Positions 1-5,065 of a stretch of DNA of 5,505 bases are shown piece by piece. Origin of the DNA: Streptosporangiaceae bacterium (GTDB lineage: Bacteria; Actinomycetota; Actinomycetes; Streptosporangiales; Streptosporangiaceae); NCBI GenBank assembly GCA_030043395.1, contig JASHXW010000410.1, forward strand, positions 1 to 5,505. The letters run 5' to 3'. A model generated the notes under the pieces. The model did not search any database. It saw only the letters and a program-made list of their open reading frames with translations, and was not told the origin of the DNA. A program made the translations under genes and the position numbers. Each line of letters starts with the position of its first letter. Positions within the stretch are counted from its first letter, which is position 1.

Positions 1-69
1 CGCTTCTCGACAATGACAGCGGTAATGACAAGCCGGGCTTTCGACATCCCGGCAGGCTCCCGGCCCGGC

Positions 70-176
70 TGTCCTCGATGTCGTGAGACACGCCGCTGGC
101 CACGCCCAGGTCAGCTCGTAACAAAGTGTCCTGGATGCCCTGAGACACCTGTCCTCGATGTCGTGAAACCAGACAC
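70..176. repeat. Three copies of a ~22-nt element (IS-end-like or regulatory repeat)
   Basis: Three related words lie in the same orientation. Copy 1 (70-91) begins TGTCCTCGATGTCGTGA and ends GACAC. Copy 2 (127-148) matches it at 19 of 22 positions. Copy 3 (150-176) repeats the first 17 bases of copy 1 exactly, then has 5 extra bases before the same GACAC ending. Copies 2 and 3 are separated by one base. Each copy begins TGTC and ends with GACA, a short inverted end as in the TGT...ACA termini of IS481-type elements. That link is inference: no transposase is visible, and binding sites for a regulator are an alternative. Confidence 0.6.
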
Positions 177-204
177 CTGGCGGCGCACCCGCAGGCGCAC
201 CCGC
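175..204. repeat. GC-rich tandem repeat, left copy of a cassette-flanking word
   Basis: GGCGCACCCGC occurs twice, at 182-192 and 194-204 (period 12). The 18-nt word ACCTGGCGGCGCACCCGC at 175-192 recurs with one change at 2050-2067, on the other side of the hydrolase and HIT-like genes. The word is GC-rich and lies within tandem repeats on both sides, so part of the likeness may be low complexity. Confidence 0.5.
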
Positions 205-311
205 CGACGCCGACACGGTGTACGCGGGTGGCGCTGCGCGCGCGGAGAGGTTCATCTGAAGGCCGAGATCCCCGAATGTGCTGGGCGGCAATGGCTCACC
301 GGAGATTGCTC

Positions 312-329
312 TGCGCGGCGGGCCGCGCA
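312..329. other. Compact GC-rich hairpin
   Basis: TGCGCGG (312-318) pairs perfectly with CCGCGCA (323-329) around a four-base CGGG loop. No T-run follows on either strand. It could end transcription arriving from the left, or be a neutral GC-rich inverted repeat. It lies about 130 bases before the hydrolase start. Confidence 0.35.
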
Positions 330-456
330 AGCCGTGGCCTAGCGCACCGCATCAGGGCGAACTGCGCCAGCTCCTGCCAAGCGCCGGCAGGTGAAGTAAC
401 CGCGCCACGCCTTCAGGACCCTGGCGATCCGCACCAGGTGGCCGTATCCTTCGGCA

Positions 457-1413
457 ATGGCTGCGGCAGCAAGGGGTTCACTGGCTTCCCTCGGCATTTG
501 CCTGGAGGAATACGCATATCCATTCGCAGTCGGATTCTTCCCGGTGACCAGTGACCTGAAGTCGCTGAAGATGGCGTACATGGACGTTCCGCCGAAGGCA
601 GAGCCCAATGGGAAGACCGCCGTTCTAATGCACGGCAAGGCCTTTGGCGGGTACTACTTCCGGAACGTGATTGAAGCCCTAACCGAGGCAGGCTATCGAG
701 TAGTCGCCCCTGATCAGTTCGGCTGGGGGAAATCGCCGAAGCCAGACTTTCACTACAGCTTCCACATGTTCTCTCACAACACGGCGGCGCTCCTGGATCA
801 CCTTGGCGTCAGCAACGTGGCAGTGCTCGGGCACTCGACCGGCGGAATGACCGCGGTGCGGTTCACGCTCATGAACCCCGACCGGGTAACGCACCTCGTC
901 CTGGAGGACCCGCTCGGACTCGCTGACTACCGCATCGGCATCCCGGCCCAGACCGACGAGACCCTGTACGACCACGAGATCAACTGGACAGACCCAAAGG
1001 TCATACGTGCGTACGTGAACAACTATTTCGTGCACCCTGACCCGCAGGTATGCGATCCGCTGGCCGACATCCTGGTGCGGGTGACGCTCAGCCCCAACTA
1101 CCAGGAGTGGGCGCGGTCTTCGGCCCTGACCTTCCAGATGATCTACCAGCAGCCAGTGCGATACGAGTACCACCTCATCAAGCCGCCCACGCTGCTCATC
1201 GTCGGCGCCGAGGATCACGTTGTCCCGCTAGGCCAGTACGCAAGCCCAGAAGAGCTGCGCCGGCTCGGCGATTTCCTGAGCATGTCGGAGGAAGCGACGA
1301 AGGACATTCCAGACGCCAGGCGAGTCGTGGTGCCCGAGTGCGGACACATCCCGCACCTCGAAAGGCCCGCTGAGTTCCTGGCCGCCTTCCTCCCGTTCCT
1401 CGCCGACCGATAG
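457..1413 (+). CDS. Alpha/beta hydrolase fold protein
   Basis: A 318-residue alpha/beta hydrolase, probably an ester, lactone or similar bond hydrolase; the substrate cannot be told from sequence. Visible signatures are the oxyanion segment LMHGKAFGG (about 57-65), the nucleophile elbow GHSTGG with Ser127, the acid in LIVGAEDH (Asp253) and the base in ECGHIPHLERP (His297), so the triad looks complete. The segment YAYPFAVGFFPVTSD..LKMAYMDV before the core resembles that of homologues which, as I recall, carry a signal peptide. Here only about 18 residues precede it, with no basic N-region or hydrophobic core, so the protein is predicted cytoplasmic or N-terminally shortened. The ATG at 457 is the only standard start after the in-frame stop at 397-399, but no good ribosome binding site precedes it; GTG at 544 is a weaker alternative. 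It heads a likely operon with the HIT-like gene. Third positions are less G/C-biased than in the genes to the right (by eye about 70% versus nearly 90%), hinting at transfer. Confidence 0.85.
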   Translation: MAAAARGSLASLGICLEEYAYPFAVGFFPVTSDLKSLKMAYMDVPPKAEPNGKTAVLMHGKAFGGYYFRNVIEALTEAGYRVVAPDQFGWGKSPKPDFHYSFHMFSHNTAALLDHLGVSNVAVLGHSTGGMTAVRFTLMNPDRVTHLVLEDPLGLADYRIGIPAQTDETLYDHEINWTDPKVIRAYVNNYFVHPDPQVCDPLADILVRVTLSPNYQEWARSSALTFQMIYQQPVRYEYHLIKPPTLLIVGAEDHVVPLGQYASPEELRRLGDFLSMSEEATKDIPDARRVVVPECGHIPHLERPAEFLAAFLPFLADR

Positions 1414-1445
1414 TCCTCGCCTGGGCCGCACCCCGGCTATTACTG

Positions 1446-1453
1446 AGAAGGAG
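1446..1453 (+). promoter_or_regulatory. Ribosome binding site that decides the HIT-like start
   Basis: AGAAGGAG lies 6 bases before GTG 1460, an ideal spacing. The alternative TTG at 1454 abuts this site with no spacer, so GTG 1460 is the better start. Confidence 0.7.
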
Positions 1454-1459
1454 TTGCAA

Positions 1460-1993
1460 GTGCCCGGTGAGGCGCCTGACGCAATCGGCGGGAACGCGGA
1501 CGCTGAAGTTGGCCCGCCGCCATATTTCCACCGCTCGGATTGCAATATCTGCAAGAAGCAGGACGGCGTCAAGACAGGCTCAGAGCTGCTGGACTACCCG
1601 CCACCGGGCGGATACATCGTCGAGCAAGAGCACTTCCTGGTCGAGCATGCCCCGATCCAGGAGTCCAGTGCCGGAACCGTGATCGTCGAAGCCAGAAGGC
1701 ATCTCCTGGACTCCGGAGACATGACCGCAGCCGAGAGCAAGGAACTAGGCGAGATCCTGCACCACCTCCTGCCAGCCGTGAAGAGCGCCACGGGCGTCGA
1801 GCGCGTGTACTACCTGGCTCTCATGGAGCGCGCAGCGCACTTCCATCTGTGGCTAGTGCCCAAGAAGGAGATTGGAGACCTTCGAGGCGTGGACTACATG
1901 GCCCAGCGACCGCCGCTCACCACCCCTATCAGCGAAGCCGCTGCCATGGCAGAACAGATACGAGCCGGGTTCGACCGATCGATGCGCTCATGA
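1460..1993 (+). CDS. HIT-like (histidine triad superfamily) protein with altered triad
   Basis: A 177-residue protein of the histidine triad type, a superfamily of nucleotide hydrolases and transferases. Numbered from GTG 1460, it has a CxxC pair (Cys28, Cys31) as in zinc-binding HIT and GalT-like proteins, then the strand GTVIVEARRH (His81) matching the usual 'G.hhVhP+RH' segment, and finally AHFHLWLVPK with His127 and His129. The HIT motif is H-x-H-x-H, with the middle histidine as nucleophile. Here the third histidine is Trp131, as in divergent or branched members, so activity may differ from classical AMP-lysine hydrolases or may be lost. Glu and Leu-rich helices lie between the strands as expected. 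It follows the hydrolase by 46 nt in the same direction, likely co-transcribed, and has the same weaker third-position G/C bias. The true substrate is unknown. Confidence 0.7.
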   Translation: MPGEAPDAIGGNADAEVGPPPYFHRSDCNICKKQDGVKTGSELLDYPPPGGYIVEQEHFLVEHAPIQESSAGTVIVEARRHLLDSGDMTAAESKELGEILHHLLPAVKSATGVERVYYLALMERAAHFHLWLVPKKEIGDLRGVDYMAQRPPLTTPISEAAAMAEQIRAGFDRSMRS

Positions 1994-2025
1994 CTTGGAG
2001 AACCTCCGCAATCTTGGGCGACCCT

Positions 2026-2052
2026 TGGGGTTCAAGTCCCTGGTGGCGCACC
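2026..2052 (+). other. tRNA T-arm/acceptor-like fragment (possible attachment-site relic)
   Basis: GGGGTTCAAGTCCC looks like the T-arm of a tRNA. A five-pair stem (2026-2030 with 2038-2042, two of the pairs wobble) closes the seven-base loop TTCAAGT. Seven bases later comes ACC followed by T, close to a tRNA 3' end. No matching 5' acceptor half or anticodon arm is seen upstream, so this is not a tRNA gene. Integrating elements often leave such 3' tRNA pieces at their ends; that reading is inference, and chance similarity remains possible. Confidence 0.3.
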
Positions 2053-2079
2053 TGGTGGCGCACCCGCTCACCCGCTCAT
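2040..2079. repeat. Tandem 12-bp and 8-bp repeats, right copy of the flanking word
   Basis: CTGGTGGCGCAC is present twice, exactly head to tail (2040-2051 and 2052-2063). An 8-base unit follows directly, CCGCTCAC (2064-2071) then CCGCTCAT (2072-2079). The word at 2050-2067 matches 175-192 at 17 of 18 positions, placing similar sequence on both sides of the hydrolase/HIT-like pair. Confidence 0.7.
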
Positions 2080-2087
2080 TCCACCGC

Positions 2088-2129
2088 GCTAATCCCAGCG
2101 GGCTAATCTCACGGGGCTGATCCCGCCGC
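2088..2129. repeat. Three tandem copies of a 14-bp unit
   Basis: The units GCTAATCCCAGCGG (2088-2101), GCTAATCTCACGGG (2102-2115) and GCTGATCCCGCCGC (2116-2129) follow with an exact 14-base period. A looser partial echo, CTGATCCCGCCTGCC, starts at about 2147. Such iterons can bind a regulator or arise by slippage; nothing here decides which. Confidence 0.6.
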
Positions 2130-2274
2130 GCGAGCAAGCTTTGCATCTGATCCCGCCTGCCTTCTCCGCGCTTCGGGAAAGACAGCTACTGGCGCGACCA
2201 GCGCGCCGTCGCGAAACCAACAGGGCGGCTGGTGCTGCCATCCGCACCCGGCACGGCACGGAGGAGAAAGCGGC

Positions 2275-2514
2275 ATGACTGACAGCACAGGCGCAGGGCT
2301 CAGCTTCGAGCATGACATCAGGCCCTTGTTCCGGACCAAGGATAGGGAGTCGATGCTGCGGCACTTCGATCTGTTCGACTACGCCGACGTAGCCCAGCAC
2401 GCCGAGGCAATCGCTGGCGCCCTGCACAAGGGCAGCATGCCGTGCGACGGTGCCTGGCCACCTGCGCAGGTTGAGACCTTCCAGCGCTGGGTCGACGCGG
2501 GCAAGCCGGCGTAG
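2275..2514 (+). CDS. Conserved small actinobacterial protein (DIRPLFR / MPCDG.WP type)
   Basis: A 79-residue acidic soluble protein with no signal peptide or membrane segment. It has the pattern FEHDIRPLFRTKDRESMLRHFDLFDYADVAQHAEAI early, then GSMPCDGAWPPAQVETFQRWVDAGKPA at the C-terminus. I recognise this arrangement from many uncharacterised actinobacterial small proteins; the front and back resemble segments of c-type-cytochrome-like domains, but there is no CxxCH haem motif and only one cysteine. No function is established. The start is well supported by GGAGGAG at 2260-2266, 8 bases before ATG. Its stop lies 8 bases from the stop of the opposing PH-like gene, so the two transcripts converge tightly. 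It may be expressed alone or from beyond the repeat-rich region upstream. Confidence 0.8.
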   Translation: MTDSTGAGLSFEHDIRPLFRTKDRESMLRHFDLFDYADVAQHAEAIAGALHKGSMPCDGAWPPAQVETFQRWVDAGKPA

Positions 2515-2522
2515 CCAGTGGA

Positions 2523-2927
2523 TTACTGAAGGTCGGCGCTGCCTTCGCCACGGACAACCTTCACTCCGTGCGCGGTGAGCTCGGCTATCACCTGATCAGG
2601 GTCGTCCGGGGTGATGACGGGCTTGACAAAGCGCCCGTGCTCGCCGGGAGTTTGCAGTGCCGAGGTCTTTTCCTCAGCGTCGGGCCTGCTCTTCAGCTCA
2701 ATGACCAGTGCGCGGTCTTTACGCCCCCTGTGCGGATCCCAGTTGAGGTAGTGGACGAAGTCCCCGCTGCCACTCAGTCGCAGCTTCCAGCGGTTGGGAA
2801 CGTCCTGGACTTCGCGGATTTCCTGGTACCTGATGTGCTTGGGGAAGGGGCCGTAGTAGTCGCGCATGATGATCTCGTCGTCCGTGCACGCTATCCGGCC
2901 GTCGTCGTAATCCACGTCGGCCAGCAT
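2523..2927 (-). CDS. Conserved hypothetical protein, PH-like small actinobacterial type
   Basis: With ATG at 2927 this is a 134-residue soluble protein. The N-terminal part alternates short beta strands (DVDYDDGRIACTDDEIIMRDYYGPFPKHIRYQEIREVQDV), followed by GSGDFVHYLNWDPHRGRKDRALVIEL and, near the end, KPVITPDDPDQVIAELTAHGVKV. This resembles a family of small bacterial PH-like proteins that I recall from actinobacteria, whose role is unknown. About 18 residues between the last strand and the VITPDDP segment (RPDAEEKTSALQTPGEHG) look like an insertion relative to the members I remember. The reading frame opens further to a TTG at 2999, but that extension shows no likeness and overlaps the binding site of the opposite gene. 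ATG 2927 has no Shine-Dalgarno sequence; TAGTCT at 2937-2932 lies just before it, so a leaderless transcript is possible. Confidence 0.7.
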   Translation of the reverse strand: MLADVDYDDGRIACTDDEIIMRDYYGPFPKHIRYQEIREVQDVPNRWKLRLSGSGDFVHYLNWDPHRGRKDRALVIELKSRPDAEEKTSALQTPGEHGRFVKPVITPDDPDQVIAELTAHGVKVVRGEGSADLQ

Positions 2928-2997
2928 AGTGAGACTAGGCCGGCAAGCAGCCGATAGCACCACGGCGGGCCAGGCAATTCGATAGGTTCCTTCCGAC

Positions 2998-3005
2998 AAG
3001 GAGGA
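2998..3005 (+). promoter_or_regulatory. Strong ribosome binding site of the CAP-like gene
   Basis: AAGGAGGA ends 5 bases before ATG 3011, a near-perfect anti-16S match. It confirms the start of the secreted protein and argues against extending the opposite gene to 2999. Confidence 0.75.
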
Positions 3006-3010
3006 AGCTG

Positions 3011-3832
3011 ATGCGAATGGCGCGGCTCGTCTGCGGTATCGGAACGATCATTCTCGTCGGAGCAGCCGTCCTCGGGCCCGCCACCGGGGTGGCGAGTGCC
3101 AGGGCTGCGGCGCCCGGCAAGGGGATCGTCCCGCCCAGGCATCCGTCCAGGAGCCTGAAGCCCAGCCCCAACTTCCTGGACTCGCCGCATTGCATCGGCG
3201 GTCAGGACAACACGACCTGCAACTCGCTCGTGCTCAGGGCGATCGCCCGTGCCCGCAAGAAGCTCGAGCACCTGCGCGGCATGTCGTTCTCCCTCTCGGC
3301 CTACGAGAAGCTCAGTCCTGACGAGCAGCTCTTCGTCACTGCCAACCTGGAGCGGATCGCGCGCGGGCTGCCGCCCGCCGTGGTCCTCACCAGGTCCCTG
3401 GACAAGATCGCGCAGGACGGCGCCAAGGCAGACACCGATCCGCCGCTCAACAAGGTGCCGACGACGCTGCCTGGCGGCGGCCACTGGAGCGGCCTGGGCG
3501 GCAACTGGGCGGCGGGCTGGGATAACGCGCTTGGCTCGGACTACGCGTGGATGTACGACGACGGCCTCGGCAGCAGCAACATCGACTGCACCAAGTCAGA
3601 CCGGGCCGGCTGCTGGGGGCATCGCGACAACATTCTCGGCACGTTCGACAGCTCGTCGACGTGCGGTGGCGAGCAGTTCGAGCTGGCGATGGGCGCCGGC
3701 CACGTGGCGAGGAGCCACCTGGACAGCCTCGACAGCGAGACCGAGCTGTTCGCCGGCGTCTGCGGGCCGACGCCCACTGATGTCGTGGTGAGCTGGTCGA
3801 AGCTGAAGGCCCTGCTGCACGTGAAGAGCTGA
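3011..3832 (+). CDS. Secreted CAP/SCP-like protein
   Basis: A 273-residue predicted exported protein. Residues 1-32 form a Sec signal peptide: MRMAR, a hydrophobic core (about 6-22) and a small-residue region with likely cleavage near ASARAAA (29-34). There is no lipobox. A helical part contains LSPDEQLFVTANLERIARGLPPAVVL (101-126), like the 'N..R...GL.P' helix of bacterial CAP proteins, followed by GLGGNWAAGWDNALGSDYAWMYDDG (161-185) and CWGHRDNILG (201-210), the 'G.HR.NIL' signature of that fold. Six cysteines remain in the mature part (61, 70, 193, 201, 218, 251), which would allow three disulfides. CAP proteins are extracellular and varied in role (lipid or ligand binding, proteolysis); no enzyme activity can be assigned here. 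The gene stands alone, diverges from the PH-like gene 83 bases away and converges with the methyltransferase. Confidence 0.65.
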   Translation: MRMARLVCGIGTIILVGAAVLGPATGVASARAAAPGKGIVPPRHPSRSLKPSPNFLDSPHCIGGQDNTTCNSLVLRAIARARKKLEHLRGMSFSLSAYEKLSPDEQLFVTANLERIARGLPPAVVLTRSLDKIAQDGAKADTDPPLNKVPTTLPGGGHWSGLGGNWAAGWDNALGSDYAWMYDDGLGSSNIDCTKSDRAGCWGHRDNILGTFDSSSTCGGEQFELAMGAGHVARSHLDSLDSETELFAGVCGPTPTDVVVSWSKLKALLHVKS

Positions 3833-3863
3833 CGGCGCGCCCAGCGCCTCCTCACGGGCGCCG
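3833..3863. terminator. Possible shared hairpin between convergent genes
   Basis: CGGC (3833-3836) and GCCC (3839-3842), separated by a two-base bulge, can pair with GGGCGCCG (3856-3863) around a 13-base loop. It starts at the first base after the CAP-like stop and runs into the last codons of the methyltransferase. There is no T-run, so this is a weak candidate for ending transcription of one or both genes. Confidence 0.3.
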
Positions 3864-4679
3864 GGCTACCCCGCACCAGAACGCGCGCGATCCGTCGCTG
3901 TCCGCGGCCTGCGGGTCCTCCGACCCCCAGAGGCCGACGTTCGTCAGCTCCGCGCGCGCTCCTTCGTAAGGGGGCACCAGCTCAAGGCCGTCGAAGAACC
4001 GCGCGATGTCGGCCCTGGTCCGCGGGTGGGCGCTCTCGGTGGCCTGCTGGTAGACCTGCACCCCGGTCTCCACCGCCCTTGGCGGCAGCAGGTCCATGGT
4101 GATGTGCGACACGGCGAGGTAACTGCCCGGGCACAGCGCCGCGACGTAGCGGGCAACCAGGCTCCAGGGATCGTCCTTGTCAGCGACGAACTGCAGCACC
4201 GCCGTCATCAGCAGGCCGGTTGGCTGGCTGAAGTCGATCAGGGCGCGCATCTCGGGATGGCTGAGCACGGCGTCCGGGTCGCGCAGGTCAGCCTCGATGA
4301 CGGCGGTCAGGCCCTCGTCGGTGAGCAGTTCCCTGGCCAGCATGCCGACCATCGGGTCGTTGTCGATGTAGACCACCCGGGCATCGGGCGCAACCTGGTG
4401 CAGTACCTCGTGGGTGTTGTTCTGCGTGGGCAGCCCTGATCCGATGTCGACGAACTGCCGGATCCCGTGCTGCATCGCCATCCACCTGGCCGCGCGTCCG
4501 TGGAATCCCCGGTTCGCCCAGGCCGCGTCCTCCAGGTCGGGCATCTGCGCGCGGAACCGCTCGGTCGCATCGCGGTCGACCTGGAAGTTATGGCTGCCGC
4601 CGAGCATGTAGTCATACATTCGCGCCGGGCTCGGCCTGCTCGTGTCGATGCCCGCGGGAACGTGCTCGGTTTCGGCCAT
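3852..4679 (-). CDS. SAM-dependent methyltransferase, DUF574/Methyltransf_19 family
   Basis: A 275-residue protein of usual family length. The family hallmark PSPARMYDYMLGGSHNFQVDRDA occupies residues 16-38. The SAM-binding motif I is FVDIGSGLPTQNNTHEV (76-92), followed by VVYIDNDPMV (102-111), whose acidic end should bind the SAM ribose. ADLRDPDAVL (130-139) and the core strand GLLMTAVLQFVAD (155-167) follow, then the later strand SYLAVSHITMD (186-196). The fold is a class I Rossmann methyltransferase. The family is very numerous in actinomycetes, and substrates are mostly unknown. ATG 4679 follows GGAGGG (4688-4683 on this strand) with a rather short three-base spacer. No partner gene is adjacent, so it seems to be a single-gene unit with its own promoter in the AT-richer stretch at about 4690-4740; I could not pick a convincing -35/-10 pair. 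Confidence 0.9.
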   Translation of the reverse strand: MAETEHVPAGIDTSRPSPARMYDYMLGGSHNFQVDRDATERFRAQMPDLEDAAWANRGFHGRAARWMAMQHGIRQFVDIGSGLPTQNNTHEVLHQVAPDARVVYIDNDPMVGMLARELLTDEGLTAVIEADLRDPDAVLSHPEMRALIDFSQPTGLLMTAVLQFVADKDDPWSLVARYVAALCPGSYLAVSHITMDLLPPRAVETGVQVYQQATESAHPRTRADIARFFDGLELVPPYEGARAELTNVGLWGSEDPQAADSDGSRAFWCGVARRP

Positions 4680-4929
4680 TTACCCTCCATGGGACCTGTA
4701 CTGAATAGTCTGGCATAGCCCATCAGTAGCAATAAATGAGACTGACCCGCGTGCGCTCCGAGCGAGCGACTTGGGCTGAATCGTACCGGCGGAGCCGACC
4801 GCAGGCAGCCGATTAACTAGTGGCGCGACTCGCTTATCTCCACATCACCTCCACACCTGGTCCACGTCCTCGCCAAGTCGGGATTGTTATCTCAGGTGAA
4901 CGCGCCAAGCGCTTCCGTGGGGGAAGGGG

Positions 4930-4992
4930 ATGAGCTGGCTGGCCAGCTTGGGGGCACGGCTGGCCGCCATCCTCGCCGGTGGCCGCGCCTGA
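4930..4992 (+). CDS. Possible 20-residue hydrophobic small peptide
   Basis: ATG AGC TGG begins a 20-codon frame, MSWLASLGARLAAILAGGRA, ending in TGA. It is preceded by a purine-rich GGGGGAAGGGG (4919-4929) whose GGGGGA part could serve as a ribosome binding site, though the run reaches right up to the ATG. The peptide is hydrophobic and could form a short amphipathic helix with one arginine in the middle and one near the end, as in some small membrane-active or leader peptides. The last codons fall inside the 5' arm of the large hairpin, so translation could affect its folding. Chance is quite possible for so short a frame. Confidence 0.25.
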   Translation: MSWLASLGARLAAILAGGRA

Positions 4993-5052
4993 CCGCGTGG
5001 AGGCAGGATCCGAATCGGGGGGTTCAGGGTCCTGCGCCGCGGTCAGGTGCGG
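4983..5052 (+). terminator. Large two-part stem-loop, probable terminator or structured RNA
   Basis: An outer 15-pair stem joins CCGCGCCTGACCGCG (4983-4997) to CGCGGTCAGGTGCGG (5038-5052) with one G-T wobble. Inside, across a 5/2-base internal loop, GCAGGATCC (5003-5011) pairs with GGGTCCTGC (5027-5035), nine pairs with one wobble, closing a 15-base loop. The two wobbles are G-U in plus-strand RNA but would be A-C mismatches in minus-strand RNA, so the plus-strand transcript folds better. TTTT follows at 5063-5066. It may end a plus-strand transcript, or both this and the kinase transcript, whose stop is 14 bases away. Confidence 0.6.
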
Positions 5053-5065
5053 GCACGCCGGCTTT

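Larger units (their letters stand above)
1..456. other. Non-coding stretch with repeats
   Basis: I see no credible gene here. The open frames give arginine-rich or low-complexity translations without family resemblance, and none has a convincing ribosome binding site. The stretch holds the three-copy 22-nt element, the GGCGCACCCGC tandem and the hairpin at 312-329. The density of short repeats suggests the scarred border of an insertion rather than an ordinary promoter region. No clear -35/-10 pair for the hydrolase was found. Confidence 0.5.
4680..5065. other. Intergenic region with structured elements
   Basis: No gene longer than about 20 codons is convincing in these 386 bases. The left end (4690-4740) is AT-richer and should hold the methyltransferase promoter. 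TTATCTC occurs at 4834 and 4887 (GAGATAA on the other strand), which may be coincidence. Further right are a small inverted repeat CTTCC/GGAAG (4912-4926), the palindrome-like AGCTGGC/GCCAGCT (4933-4948), a possible 20-residue peptide frame, and the large hairpin ending at 5052. Confidence 0.5.

Noticed and set aside
70..204. CRISPR-like array
   Set aside because: Spacing between copies is irregular (57 then 23 bases), there are only three imperfect copies and no cas gene.
13..342. 109-codon plus-strand frame with an arginine-rich translation
   Set aside because: It runs through the 22-nt repeats and GC-rich tandem repeat, is low-complexity in the middle, has no good ribosome binding site and resembles no family I know.
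339..638. 99-codon minus-strand frame whose end (GHLVRIARVLKAWRGYF) has good third-position G/C
   Set aside because: It overlaps the conserved hydrolase N-terminal region and shows no recognisable domain; at most a relic.
679..1218. 179-codon minus-strand frame inside the hydrolase
   Set aside because: It is a shadow of the hydrolase, which has an intact catalytic triad.
1454..1459. TTG start for the HIT-like gene
   Set aside because: It directly abuts the ribosome binding site; GTG 1460 has proper spacing.
2089..2427. 112-codon minus-strand frame over the 14-bp repeats and the small-protein gene
   Set aside because: It overlaps a well-supported plus-strand gene with a strong binding site and shows no domain.
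2928..2999. N-terminal extension of the PH-like gene to TTG 2999
   Set aside because: No ribosome binding site, no family likeness, and it overlaps the signals of the divergent CAP-like gene.
4026..4439. 137-codon plus-strand frame inside the methyltransferase
   Set aside because: It is the complement of conserved methyltransferase motifs; high GC produces such frames.
4690..4745. Specific -35/-10 promoter for the methyltransferase (TTGCTA with ACTATT)
   Set aside because: The -10 match is poor; only the general AT-richness supports a promoter here.
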